Origin: Aphrocallistes beatrix
Lineage: Eukaryota > Porifera > Hexactinellida > Sceptrulophora > Aphrocallistidae
Direction of reading: 5' to 3'
NCBI GenBank assembly: GCA_963281255.1
Contig: OY725488.1
Coordinates: forward strand, 496,001 to 560,000
DNA: 64,000 nt
Part shown: positions 32,901 to 42,700 of the stretch, piece after piece
How the letters are laid out: the number at the start of each line of letters is the position of its first letter
Position numbering within the stretch: position 1 is the stretch's first letter
Notes under the pieces: model-generated
What the model was told of the DNA's origin: nothing
The model's database searches: none
Seen by the model: the letters and a program-made list of their open reading frames with translations, nothing else
Program-made: the position numbers and the translations under genes

Positions 32901-33733
32901 TCTACGTATAGTTGAGTTAACATAGGAGAGTGTTCCACAGTTTTGTTTTTACAATTACGTATCATTTAGTATGAGTATATATTGTAATTTGTAAACTCGG
33001 GTATTATGGTATGTATGTGATTTCTTGTGTATAGTGCTTGTACGTAGGTATTAGAGACATAGCACATATCCTTAAATTCTTTTCTTCCAGATGTCCAAGT
33101 ATAACGGCGTCCATATTGCGCAAGTAGAGGGATTCGTTTTGAAATGTAAGATGGAGTGTCTGGAGAGGATCGAACTGGTGGAAGGTGTCCGGGTTAATAA
33201 TCTATTAGCAAATCTATTTGCCCATCTTCAATACTGTTACTTCCAGAGTGAGTTATACATTCCAAATGAAATATATTATTGATTGGAGAGCGTTCTTACA
33301 AATTTGAAATCTGAATTTATTAAGATGACCAGAAGGAAGAAGGATTTGAAGCAGCTCTCACATGGAGACAATTGGATTTTTCAGACAAAAATGCTGAAAA
33401 AGCAGTTGAATATTTCATGAAGGAACCAGATATAGCATCAACTAAGATTTACCAACCCATAATGGTTAGTAGGATTTTAATGAAACTATCGAAAGCTTGA
33501 ACTTTTATTGTTTTCATTTGGAAATAATTAGAATAAACAATTTAATTTTTAACTTTTTCTTTCTTAAATAGGAATTTATCAAAATGAAAGAGCTGAGTGA
33601 GATAGAAGCTAGGCTGCTTGCATTTTACAAGACAAACAAGTTTCCAAAGAAGCAAGGATTGATGGGAGAGCAGACTGCAGACAATCTGAACATTAGACTA
33701 CGGTCCATCGGCAGAATTAAAGATGAATTGTAA
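26904..33733 (+). CDS. FKBP prolyl isomerase fused to a CRTAP/leprecan-type domain, KDEL-terminated
   Basis: Nine exons (26904-27127, 27203-27410, 27472-27656, 27724-27946, 28016-28202, 31846-31973, 33091-33247, 33325-33464, 33572-33733) join in frame at every junction to 537 aa. A signal peptide (1-23) is followed by an FKBP domain (about 50-143: SYHYIGRL, GMDRGLIGTC, RRITIPPHLAYG, IPPDSTLVFYIKLL). From residue 145 the protein matches CRTAP and the non-catalytic half of prolyl 3-hydroxylases, with all four leprecan CxxxC pairs (195/199, 241/245, 370/374, 404/408) and TPR-like helices. No dioxygenase domain follows; the chain ends IKDEL, an ER-retention signal. CRTAP works with P3H1 and cyclophilin B on collagen. 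Introns 5 (3.6 kb) and 6 (1.1 kb) each contain a complete gene. Confidence 0.88.
28628..30987 (-). CDS. SIDT1: SID-1 transmembrane family protein (nested antisense gene)
   Basis: Two exons on the minus strand (30987-30561, 30495-28628; 65-bp intron) encode 764 aa. A signal peptide and a beta-rich, N-glycosylatable ectodomain (about 20-290) are followed by a membrane anchor near residue 300, a cytosolic loop, and then about ten further helices. Family signatures: CYYNMKCAQRMGTIDAFNNV, GAMSALYHLCPN, YDTLFMLV and, near the end, NRDCILWGFYDSHDLWHILS. The last holds the conserved S/H/D/H residues of the CREST-like membrane hydrolase core. SID-1 proteins import double-stranded RNA; vertebrate SIDT1/2 act in lysosomal RNA and lipid handling. 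The whole gene lies inside intron 5 of the FKBP-CRTAP gene. Confidence 0.94.
31306..31825. mobile_element. pogo/Tigger-like MITE, 520 bp, with internal minisatellite
   Basis: Left end cagtacaccctcggttatcc and right end, read in reverse, cagtagaacctcgattatcc form imperfect terminal inverted repeats. Both flanks are TA, the target site of Tc1/mariner and pogo elements. CAGT.. AACCTCG.TTATCCGAAC termini are typical of Tigger-like elements. No transposase frame. The interior includes eight tandem units rich in the same ttatccgaac terminus motif. It sits just upstream of exon 6 of the FKBP-CRTAP gene, ending 20 bp before the acceptor. Confidence 0.85.
31552..31735. repeat. 22-bp minisatellite inside the pogo-like MITE
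   Basis: Eight units of the form ttatccgaacacatcatttc+ag start at 31561, 31583, 31605, 31627, 31649, 31671, 31692 and 31714. Units differ by single bases (ccgaa/ccaaa/ctgaa), and one is 21 bp. The unit core copies part of the element's own terminal repeat. Confidence 0.92.
32229..32888 (+). CDS. secreted protein, possibly ependymin-related (nested sense gene)
   Basis: Intronless 219-aa frame starting MKRPLLPIISLSLLLLLDYS, a clear signal peptide. The mature part has N-glycosylation sites (NST, NFS, NQS, NAT) and five cysteines: one in YDGECITHN, one in HQHCPYH, two in SLSCEGWTCF and one close to the C-terminus (AAHCDPN). There is no membrane segment. The arrangement of a cysteine after a YDGEC-type strand and a final F.PP...C recalls ependymin-related lysosomal or secreted proteins, but I am not sure of the family. 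It lies wholly within intron 6 of the FKBP-CRTAP gene, same strand, so it needs its own promoter or is part of the host's alternative transcripts. Confidence 0.6.
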   Translation: MKRPLLPIISLSLLLLLDYSGYSASIPPPILTLHFSAKVRPSKLFDDSPFAHGRGATIHMNSTAGDSNTDLMISESDYNFSNQSEIVYQSYINGKEKRGYFIYDGECITHNIDGIPPVYLIVPGFFSGFVFGSFNNMPRVMTSSHQHCPYHESLSCEGWTCFGPDDNSDNATVFIHGTTILHYFMGLAPGKPVIFDEFKPGFQTIDKFQPPKAAHCDPN

Positions 33734-33947
33734 ATTGTCTTATATCATATAATTATAATTATGCAGGGAGATTGTCTCCGATTACATGAGTAACTCTGCA
33801 ACTTATTATGTATATGAGTGTACAAATACTGGATTTTCTGATTTCTCTACATATATACTCACTAAGATAGAACCTTGAGTGCATAGAATTCATTTCCATT
33901 AGATACTTTGTTTTAGCCTATAATAGCATCACCATACCAAGTATAAA

Positions 33948-34082
33948 ATGACGGAAACTGTGATTGTGAGGACTTTCGTAAAGGATGATAGGCCAGCACA
34001 TCTTCTGCACTGCATCATCACCTTGTTTTGTCCTTGGTGGATCTTTGTCTGGATATGCATGTGCTGCTGTTACGGATGCTGA
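33948..34082 (+). CDS. small cysteine-rich membrane protein, array copy 1
   Basis: 44 aa, starting METVI-like (MTETVIVRTFVKD). The C-terminal half is the module shared by five neighbouring genes: DDRPAHLLHCIITLFCPWW, a short hydrophobic stretch and the end CMCCCYGC. The hydrophobic stretch of about 16 residues flanked by cysteines suggests a membrane-inserted, perhaps palmitoylated, C-terminus. No intron. Support is the conservation of this reading frame among the five copies, not homology to a known family. Confidence 0.75.
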   Translation: MTETVIVRTFVKDDRPAHLLHCIITLFCPWWIFVWICMCCCYGC

Positions 34083-35108
34083 GTATCTGACGAAGGAGTA
34101 CTTGTGTACGGAAACAAAAATTAATTAGTTTGTATGCCGTATTTTTGTTTGTTTGTATGCATTATATACTGTAAGATAAATACATGTTCTCTACCTTCAA
34201 GTTAATCTAACTCAAATTTAAATAGTATGCCGAAACGCGTAAATGAATGTAGCTGTAGAGCACTGGGCCAGAGGAAATTTTCATTTTCATTCCCCTTAAC
34301 GGTCGTGTAGCAGGATTCCTGTGTTATTATTAGCTATCATGGGCGCATAGTCTGAATTAATAAAAATCTCAATCAGTTGATACAATTCAACAGATTAACG
34401 TTATACTATAATAATTATCTAAATCAGATGAATGATACCAATGCAACAAGAACCACTTTCTTATTCACAAGTATTGCATTCAAAAAGAAGCTTTAGTAAA
34501 TAAAACGAACTTATTGATGCCAATCTGTCAACTGTCATTTTATTTCTATATACGTACTTGTAATTCGACACTGATACTTTAGAATTTGTATATAAGGCAT
34601 GCAGCCTAATCAAATAAAAGGTCTGTAAGAAAACTTTCATATAGAAGATATCTCTCGAGATATAACTTTATTAGGCCCATTAATCAGGAGACATTAATTA
34701 TAATTCCCTACAATGGAATTGCATATTCACTTGGGAGTAGCTTACTGTTCCGTATCGATATCATGTATCATAAACTTGAAAAGTTTCCTATACCTGTCCT
34801 GATTGACTAATTAGAGAAAGATATTCCGCATTTATTCTTCCTCGGATACAGGGGTGGCTAAATTAGTGTCTTTTCTAAATTTATTCCAATTCTTTCCCCG
34901 ACAGATTATTAAATTTTCCCCGACGGGAGATGTAGCCCCCTATGCCCCCCTATCGCCACCCCTGTTCGGAGAACCAGTTTTATTATTTTGGCTGCTACGA
35001 CTCTATCATAATAAAACAAAAACAAAAAGTCCTAGCGTTTTAATATATAATATTATTAAATAATAACTATCCTATCCTTTGACCTAGCAGTGAACACAAT
35101 CTCAAGTA
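34083..35108. other. spacer between array copies 1 and 2
   Basis: About 1 kb, AT-rich. A 70-codon frame at 34854-35063 lacks homology to the array module and is probably chance. No repeat recognised. Confidence 0.45.
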
Positions 35109-35249
35109 ATGGGTGAAACGACAGTACTTGTGAAGAACTACATCGTTAAAGACGAGAAGCCGAACCATTTGCTGCACTGTCTCATAACCATATTCTGTCC
35201 CTGTTGGGTGTTCGTCTGGCTGTTAGTCTGCTGCTGCTACGGATGTTAA
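35109..35249 (+). CDS. small cysteine-rich membrane protein, array copy 2
   Basis: 46 aa, MGETTVLVKNYIVKDEK, then PNHLLHCLITIFCPCWVFVW and the shared end VCCCYGC. Differs from the other copies in an FCPCW instead of FCPWW core, adding a cysteine in the hydrophobic stretch. Same strand and intronless. AATAAA lies at 35308-35313 downstream. Confidence 0.75.
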   Translation: MGETTVLVKNYIVKDEKPNHLLHCLITIFCPCWVFVWLLVCCCYGC

Positions 35250-35719
35250 CTGACACTCAAACAGCTCAATAGACTTCACAAAGTTTCATTCTTTACATTG
35301 ATACTCTAATAAATTATGTATATTATGTGGATGACAATTCGTCAGTTATTAAATGAAAATAAAGATTGAACTATTATGTGGTGATTTTCATTTTCTAGGA
35401 TGAATACGATCAATGTTTCGGGATCGTTGCCTGCTTCATTGTGATTGAATTTAATGAGATTTCCCAGCTTTCTTAAAAATTTGACACTAAGTGTTAAGTT
35501 CTAGACGCTGATTATTAAAAAAATCATCCCTTAGACAAAGTTAGATCGTGTAGACTCCCTTAGACCCACCACTGTTGATTGCTGTTAGCTACCAATTGAG
35601 AGCAATCATGCACACGAACTTATATAGATCTGAGTTGAAAATTGTAATTCTGAAATGTCCTAACTGTCTACATACATTTATTTAGATCTTTGTTAGTAAT
35701 TCCAACTCAGAACTCAGCA
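35250..35719. other. spacer between array copies 2 and 3
   Basis: About 470 bp of AT-rich sequence with the copy 2 polyadenylation signal at 35308 and no other recognised feature. Confidence 0.45.
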
Positions 35720-35860
35720 ATGACTCAGACAGTAGTGAAGGTGAGGACAGTCATGCTCAAGGATGATCGTCCGAATCACTTGGTGCACTGCCTCATTACG
35801 CTATTCTGTCCTTGGTGGCTGATCGTGTGGCTCTGCGTTTGCTGCTGCTACGGATGTTAA
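35720..35860 (+). CDS. small cysteine-rich membrane protein, array copy 3
   Basis: 46 aa, MTQTVVKVRTVMLKDDR, then PNHLVHCLITLFCPWWLIVW and CVCCCYGC. Closest in layout to copies 1 and 2 (no proline-rich N-terminus). Intronless, plus strand. Confidence 0.75.
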   Translation: MTQTVVKVRTVMLKDDRPNHLVHCLITLFCPWWLIVWLCVCCCYGC

Positions 35861-36058
35861 ATTTCTAAATTTTCTATTCCCCAACTGGTTGTGTTAAATT
35901 TATGTTTTGTTTTTTTTATGGTGGATAACAATTTTCTATTATTTGCGAAGTTTTACTTCTAAGAGTCGTCTTTTAAATAAAATGGTTATTGGGAGAATGT
36001 TACTAGTAACCCATATGGAATTTTTGATATCAGTTCGTTACTATTGGCACCATTAGAG

Positions 36059-36337
36059 ATGCAGCAGAATCCCCCGCCATACCAATACAATCAGCCAGCA
36101 CAGATGCAGCAGCCGATGTATGCCCCGCCTCCTCAGAACCCCGGCTACCAGTACCCGCCCCAGCCCGTGCACCAACAGCCCTACCCTCCTCAGCAAGCCT
36201 CTCCCCAAGTAGTGGTCACCAACGTGACCCACCATCACGACGACCGCCCCAACCACCTGCTACACTGCATCATCACTCTCTTCTGCCCTTGGTGGATTCT
36301 GGTCTGGTGCTGTGTGTGTCTCTGCTACGGATGTTAG
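36059..36337 (+). CDS. small cysteine-rich membrane protein with Pro/Gln-rich head, array copy 4
   Basis: 92 aa from the ATG at 36059 (no ATG lies upstream in frame). The first 58 residues are Pro/Gln/Tyr-rich (QQNPPPYQYNQPAQMQQPMY and similar), then HHHDDRPNHLLHCIITLFCP and the end CVCLCYGC. The proline-rich head plus C-terminal cysteine-rich membrane module has the plan of CYSTM-type proteins, although the module sequence itself is different. Role unknown. Confidence 0.8.
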   Translation: MQQNPPPYQYNQPAQMQQPMYAPPPQNPGYQYPPQPVHQQPYPPQQASPQVVVTNVTHHHDDRPNHLLHCIITLFCPWWILVWCCVCLCYGC

Positions 36338-36748
36338 TCTCCAGCCCGAAACAAGACTTTTGTTCAATAACTAAGTAGTGCTAGACCAGGGGTTCTCAAC
36401 TGGGGTACAATTACGTATTTTATACACTAACTTTCTATTTTATATTAAATTATTTTTACTCTTAAATAAAATGTAGCGGTATGTACTAGTCGTATATATT
36501 TAGAAATAAACATTTCACCTCCATCGTATTCAAGGACAATATTCGCTTGGTATCGCGGCACCTGTGAGGTGTCAGTAACTGCGTTGAAAGAGGCAAACTG
36601 GAATATCTACGTGCAGTATCTTCATAATTTTAATGTCAGGCTTAGATGTGTGAATAAAAGATAATCCGTTCTAGAAGTTTACATTTTCTCTAATGGGTAT
36701 CCTAGTGCACGAACATTCTTCGAAATTTCTCAATCTGTTTTAAAGTAA

Positions 36749-37240
36749 ACAAGCGCGCTTCGCGCTTGCTTGCGCTGCGCGGCTGGCGGACACTTTATGT
36801 CCGCCGGAGGCTCCCTTCGGTCGCCTGGAGTCACATTGGTTAATTATAAGGGAGATAACATCTCTAAATATGTCTGTCCTACTGTGCTAATCGATATCAC
36901 TCGAAAAATCACCAAATTTGTGAATTTAAAATTTTTTGATGCGTAATGATGACGTCATAACAAAGTGATGAGTCATCATTTTTTGATACTAGTTGCATCA
37001 TATGTGAGGTATGTTAGTACACAGATTCTATTAAAATTTCAGCCTTCTATCTCCTATAATGGCTGAGTTATGCCCGAATAACTGTGTTGCTTAACTTTTA
37101 AAAATGTGACAATGACGTCATAATTCCATGATGAGTCGACATTTTGCTCTGAACTCAGAACTTACTGGAGCCATAGCCAAAAGACTCCCACATGCCAAAA
37201 ATCAGCTTTCTGAGCCCGGCAGTTTCTTCAATCAATTCGT

Positions 37241-37274
<34 letters not shown>
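36749..37274 (+). repeat. dispersed repeat of about 500 bp, copy A
   Basis: Begins with a GC-rich palindromic segment (aacaagcgcgcttcgcgctt, followed by gctggcggacactttatgtc and cgccggaggctcccttcggt), passes through AT-rich sequence with two tgacgtca-type stretches and ends in a (TA)n run after ttcaatcaattcgttac. It matches the reverse complement of 48610-49086 along nearly its whole length, with about 65 bp extra near 36985-37045. No coding capacity. The one-sided microsatellite end suggests a non-autonomous retroposon-like or Helitron-like element; class not established. Confidence 0.9.
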
Positions 37275-37278
<4 letters not shown>

Positions 37279-37655
37279 AATAACAATAGAGTTTTAATAG
37301 TAAGGATGAATCCTACAAGTTAGAAATCAAATTTGTAAAATTCCAGAATAAATTGCATTGTAATGCATTGTATTAATGACACAAATTCCAAATCATTCAT
37401 TAATTCATTAGTCATTCACTGTTGAACTTCACATATACTGATTCATTTCAATTGAATTGACATGCTGTACACTCCTGACCAATGCTATCGGTACCCATAT
37501 GCATATGTGAACAATGCAGTTACTTAGTATTATCTCTTCTTACCCAAAAAGTTATTTCCATCGAACTGTGTTCCGCCCCCTTGTATTTACAAGTTAATTC
37601 TGATCAAACCGCTTAGGTTTCGTATAGGCGTGACTATTTTGTGGAGCAGTTCTAG

Positions 37656-37901
37656 ATGCAGCATTCACACCCCAACTACAAGTACCAGCCATTGGATACT
37701 CAAATGCCACCATCGTACTCTGTGGACCCTCACAACCCGCACCCCCAGTATGAGAGGGCGGAACCAGTCCCATCTGTGATCGTGGTGAACAATGTGTACG
37801 AGGATGACAGACCCAATCACTTACTACACTGCATCATCACCATTTTGTGTCCCTGGTGGATATTAGTGTGGCTCTGTGTCTGTTGCTGCTACGGATGCTA
37901 G
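37656..37901 (+). CDS. small cysteine-rich membrane protein with Pro/Tyr-rich head, array copy 5
   Basis: 81 aa, MQHSHPNYKYQPLDTQMPPS at the start, a short Val-rich strand, then EDDRPNHLLHCIITILCPWW and the end CVCCCYGC. Like copy 4 it has a long polar head. It is separated from copy 4 by the inserted repeat at 36749-37274, which explains the wider spacing. Intronless. Confidence 0.8.
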   Translation: MQHSHPNYKYQPLDTQMPPSYSVDPHNPHPQYERAEPVPSVIVVNNVYEDDRPNHLLHCIITILCPWWILVWLCVCCCYGC

Positions 37902-39792
37902 TGTAACTTGACATAGATTCGCTACTCAATATTCTTCGAGTCACTTAGGTTCTAAATCGCTTCGACGTATATTAATTATTTTGGATATTTGTTAGATCTT
38001 ACCAAGCTTAATTGTACTAGTACTTTATAAGTATTTGCTGCTCAGCCTTTACTGTCAAATATTTCTTTATGTGACAAGGTATTGATATAAATATGTTCTA
38101 AATCGATGAAAACTATTACTACAGTACTAATATTTTTCAGTTTAAGTTAAACTTAAGGAATTAAATTCCTTACAGGCACATGATTTGTAAAATTTCGAGA
38201 CAGAACAATAGTACAGCACTAGAACAGTACCAGAAGTATGGAAATGCTACGCATCAGCAGTTCCATCTGCCATAACAATTTCTTAACATACAAGTGTATG
38301 GGGTTCCCATTCATAAACAAAAAGTATGCCAGTTACGCTTTTAAGATTTCGAATGCTCATTAAAATAGTGTGGGGACAGGAATAATCGAAGCCACCAAAT
38401 TGTTAGATTGACAACTAAAAAGCAGAAAGAAGAGCAAGCTGGTTCATTTCCTGAATTAATTTGAAGCTAATCTTCAGATTTAGAAAGATTTTGAGACTAA
38501 ATCAATCTTTGAATATTGATCAAGAAAGTTTAAGACCAGTCCCGAGGTCGACAGAATTTTAAATAACTTTAAGAATATGGAACTAGTATTCGAGGATACA
38601 AATACGAAGTGGTTTGTTACTTTGGAATGGGTGGTTTTATCATCTGGATAAATTCAGCCAATACCTTAATTATACCAGGAACAATTGAATTGTGTTGCGA
38701 GTAGAATCAGCTTCACTTAATCGAGACACATCGGACCAGTAATGTCTTTATTAATTCGAGTTCCTAATTGTATTAATATTAACTTCCATTATGGGAATAA
38801 TACTGTTCCTGGTGTCTTGTTTCAAATAATCTTTTATCTCGAGATATCAGAGTTTATTGTAAATGTTCGATACTGAAGCAATTCTTTGATTTAAATATTT
38901 CCCTAAAATTTCTGACTCTGAATTAAAATAATATTTCCCCAAAATCTATTTAGTACAGAAATATCCAGCCTCCAGTAAAACTAACTATTAAACTTATTGA
39001 GCGATTGATTTGCTCACATCAATGGAAAGAAAGTCTAAGTATTGTCCGAAATCTAATTTAACTTCCCTCAAGAAACTAATCAATCTTGGAAGTCTATCTC
39101 CCCTTCCATATATAGCACATTCCCCATCTTTAGTATTTTCCTGTCACGCTTTGAAAACTCTTTTTTTTTGCTGTGTTATGTAACTTGTGAACCGGCCACT
39201 AACCAGAAATTTGAGATCAATAATTATAAATATTCAAGAAGAGGCACGAATCAACGTCAAATTCTGAGGTTTCCATAGAAGATACATCATAAACTCCGCA
39301 CTTAATAGAGAACAAATAATTGATACCATCCCACTTTTATTTATCCCAAAATTCTCAATAAGTCAACTTAATTTAAGACTACGTATTCAGGTCGGACCTT
39401 TCAATCTTTGAAATCCACCAAATTCACACAATTCACACTCGTTAATGTAGTAATTTACAGACAAGCTGATAAGTATGTACCTTATAAAATTGAACTCAGC
39501 TAAAAATAACTATTCTAGGAGTAGGCTAGTAAGAATACACCAAAGACAATAAATATACTAGGAGACAGTAAATTCTAGTGCAATTCATGTGTATAGTGAG
39601 AATACTATCATATTTATACCATAAAGATAATCACTAGTGTCACTTATGATTATAGATGTAGAGTAAATGTGCCTTCAGAGATCAACTAATAAGCAGCAGA
39701 GCTCCTCACTGCCTGACATCAGTCTCCCAATGCCTGTTAAGTCGTTTGATTTACCTATTCAAAAGCTACACACAGAATTACATATGGTAAAT
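37902..39792. other. long gap after the small-protein array
   Basis: About 1.9 kb of AT-rich DNA between array copy 5 and the 3' end of the PP2A scaffold gene. I looked for a further PNHLLHC-type module on both strands and saw none. The 3' UTR of the PP2A gene must occupy the right part. Confidence 0.45.
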
Positions 39793-42700
39793 TTATGCAG
39801 GCATGATTGAATACATACTCTGATTGGTCATACCTTGAAGAGCTTCATTGGCGAAGTATCTTACGTCCGGGTCGGAATCTGTTTTGAGTTTTTCTAAGCA
39901 TGGCAAGATTTTGCTCTTGACTAACCTAAGAGCAATACACCAAATGGATAACCATCCCAATTACAAGATCACTGTACAACCTTATGAAAGTCTGATTCTA
40001 ACAAGCAATCTTCTCATTTATATTTCAAATTTAAGGCTTACCCTTGTTCTGTTTTCGGTTTCATTTTTATTATTGTTTTTGAAGCATTAAAACGGACGTT
40101 TGCTACACTATCGCCAGCTAGATCCACCACGATGGGAAGAAAGGTGTTGTTCACGACATCCGATGTACAAACTTCCGATAAATGCTAGAAGCAATGTAAA
40201 ATATATTAATTTACCTAATTAGGGAGACATTATCTAAAGTTAATAACCTAATATCCATTTAGGATATGATTCAATTCTATATTATTTTTCAGTTTACTAT
40301 CATATTAAGTTTGCAGTTTATTAACAACATTTTTAATAAGAATAACGCGAGTACTTACATTCAATGCAAACAGAGTAGTCATTCTGTGGAGGTAATTTGC
40401 ATCTTTCGCCAGGGCTATAACCTTCGGTAGCAGAGTCTCCTAAAATGAACACAAGATTATCAGATTTGATCTCAAGAAATTATGTATACATATATTAACA
40501 GTTGTAGTCGTTACCTCGCCCCACTTTGAGCCAAACTTCTCCACGAGTTTTTTCAGATTTTCTATCCCTGCTTCTCTAATCGCGTATACTGTAGAATAGA
40601 TAAGTACGAAACTAATTAGGTTGTTATTGCAAGAAATGTTAATTAAAACCTACCATTGTCAATTAACCAACTCAAACAGAGAGATGACAACTTTTCTATA
40701 AATACTTCGATTCCCTAAGAATTAAAACGATCTGATATCAATATACGAGTTACGCCGTTACTAATAGCTGTATTAACATACCAACTGTTCTGCTAGCAAT
40801 GGCATGTACTCGATTATTGCCATCCTGACTCGCCACTTCGCGTCATTCGCAAGATCCACAATAGCAGGTAACAGCGATTGCGACAGCTGAGTAATTCCGA
40901 TAACTGTCACAAACAATACATTATTAAAATCTTAGTTTTATAATAATAGTTTTATAAATGCGACCTACCTTTATTTACGTATTCGAGACTTGAAATGATA
41001 TTCAACCGTACTTCTGGACACTAAATAGTACACACATGCCGCGTAACAATTATAAAAATATTTCATTAAAACTTCAATATCGGAGCTTACCTCGTCTTTT
41101 AAAAGTGCGAGGTATATTTCTAGTAAGTGATCAATCGTACTATGAAATGAAGTATTGTAAAAAATTTGGAGAAAAGTGTACAAAATAAATAAATGAATTT
41201 TGGAAAGAGTCAAATAACTCACTTATCTTTTCCCACGAGTGGAGACAGACCCATTATGACAGATGCTAGAGCTGTTTTGACATGTTGGTTAGCGTCCTTT
41301 GCTAAGGCCTTAGGGAGAGATAAGAGCAATTTGAAAGTACGTACGTACGGAATAACTAGTATACTTATATCAATGCTATACTCATATCACAATGTATTTA
41401 TTAGTATCATAGCATGTCATTTGCCAAGATAATACTTGTGGGACCCTGCAAATCCGGAAAAACATTTGTTTCTAACTTTCTCGCGCAATCTACGACTCCA
41501 TCCTCTGGTGAGTATTGCCCTACAAAGGGGGTCCGCATTCTAGAATATTCCACGACCACCAACCTCCCCCAGACCGGGAAAGCGGTGAACTGTGACGTGG
41601 AGCTGTGGGATTGCAGCGGGGACAAAGAGTGCGAAAACTGCTGGCCAGCCATGCTGAATGGAGCTCAAGGAATGGTGCTGGTCTACAGCCCTGACCAATA
41701 CGATACGGAAGAAGTTGGGTGGTACTTTAAAAAGTTTGCAGGGAAAGCTAAATTTAAAGATTATCAGTGTCTATTGGTTGGCAATAGGAGACCGACTTCA
41801 CAAGGGAAAGTAACTGTGCCCAGCTCTCTCTCTAAAGTTAAGCATGTGCAAGCGAACATCGAGCTCGATCCTGACTCAATCCGAACGGAGTTTAACGAGT
41901 TCTTAGCTCGCATTTTCTCTGCAATCAAGATTGTACAAGACCAGGAAGAACTGGGAATAGTAGGAAGTACTCAGTAACTAGCAATGCCTATGTATTTGGT
42001 AGCGACCTTGATCATTTACGTTATCTATTAAAAGCATTATAATTATCCAAAATGTCAGTACTCATCTCTATAGAAAATTCCAACCAATTTCTAGCTATAA
42101 AGTAGCACTTAGTCTTTCTACAAACTAGAATCCGAAGACATCCTTAAGTACGAGTTGATTATTGTTCTAGGGAACTTCTCTACTAATTAGGATTTTGAAT
42201 AAGATTCACACATCTGTTATATACAGCACTATGTACCTCATAGAAGCTCAACTATCATTATCTTCCTTAAGTTTGGCTACCTAAGGAAAGTTTATGGATT
42301 CCAATCGTATTAGAGAATTATAAATGCCAATCTGCCTTCAAATGGTTACTTTATATTAACTGACGAAGGTTCAATGAAATTTATAGCTTTTATCATAAGA
42401 AAATTGAAATATCGTTTTATTCTTAAACTCGTTTTAAGTATTGTCTTAATTAATTCAGTATTAATGATTTTTATGAGAAATTCCCCAAAAGAATCAACGA
42501 TTAATGGAATTGCTTCACCACAAGTCAATACTCCACTACGGACAAAAGTTATGCTGAAAGAAGGAATATATTTTCACATGTTCGGACGAGAAAATGAAGT
42601 GAAATTAGCCATTCCCATTTGGAAGATGGCAGATGTTAAGATTCAGTATTACGTGCCATGTAGACATAACACCACTCTACCTCGCTTCACGCCTGATAAT

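Noticed and set aside
26904..33733. Prolyl 3-hydroxylase (catalytic)
   Set aside because: No 2-oxoglutarate/iron dioxygenase domain follows the CxxxC region; the chain ends with KDEL right after the CRTAP-like part.
34854..35063. 70-codon frame between array copies 1 and 2
   Set aside because: Starts only with care at a non-ATG context, is low-complexity AT-rich, and lacks the shared cysteine module.
39848..40090. Plus-strand 80-codon frame
   Set aside because: Antisense to PP2A scaffold exons, which carry clear homology on the other strand.
365..41977. Functional clustering of cilium genes (CFAP77, IFT57, whirlin, IFT22)
   Set aside because: They are spread over 40 kb among unrelated housekeeping genes, on separate promoters; animal genomes have hundreds of cilium genes, so chance is enough.
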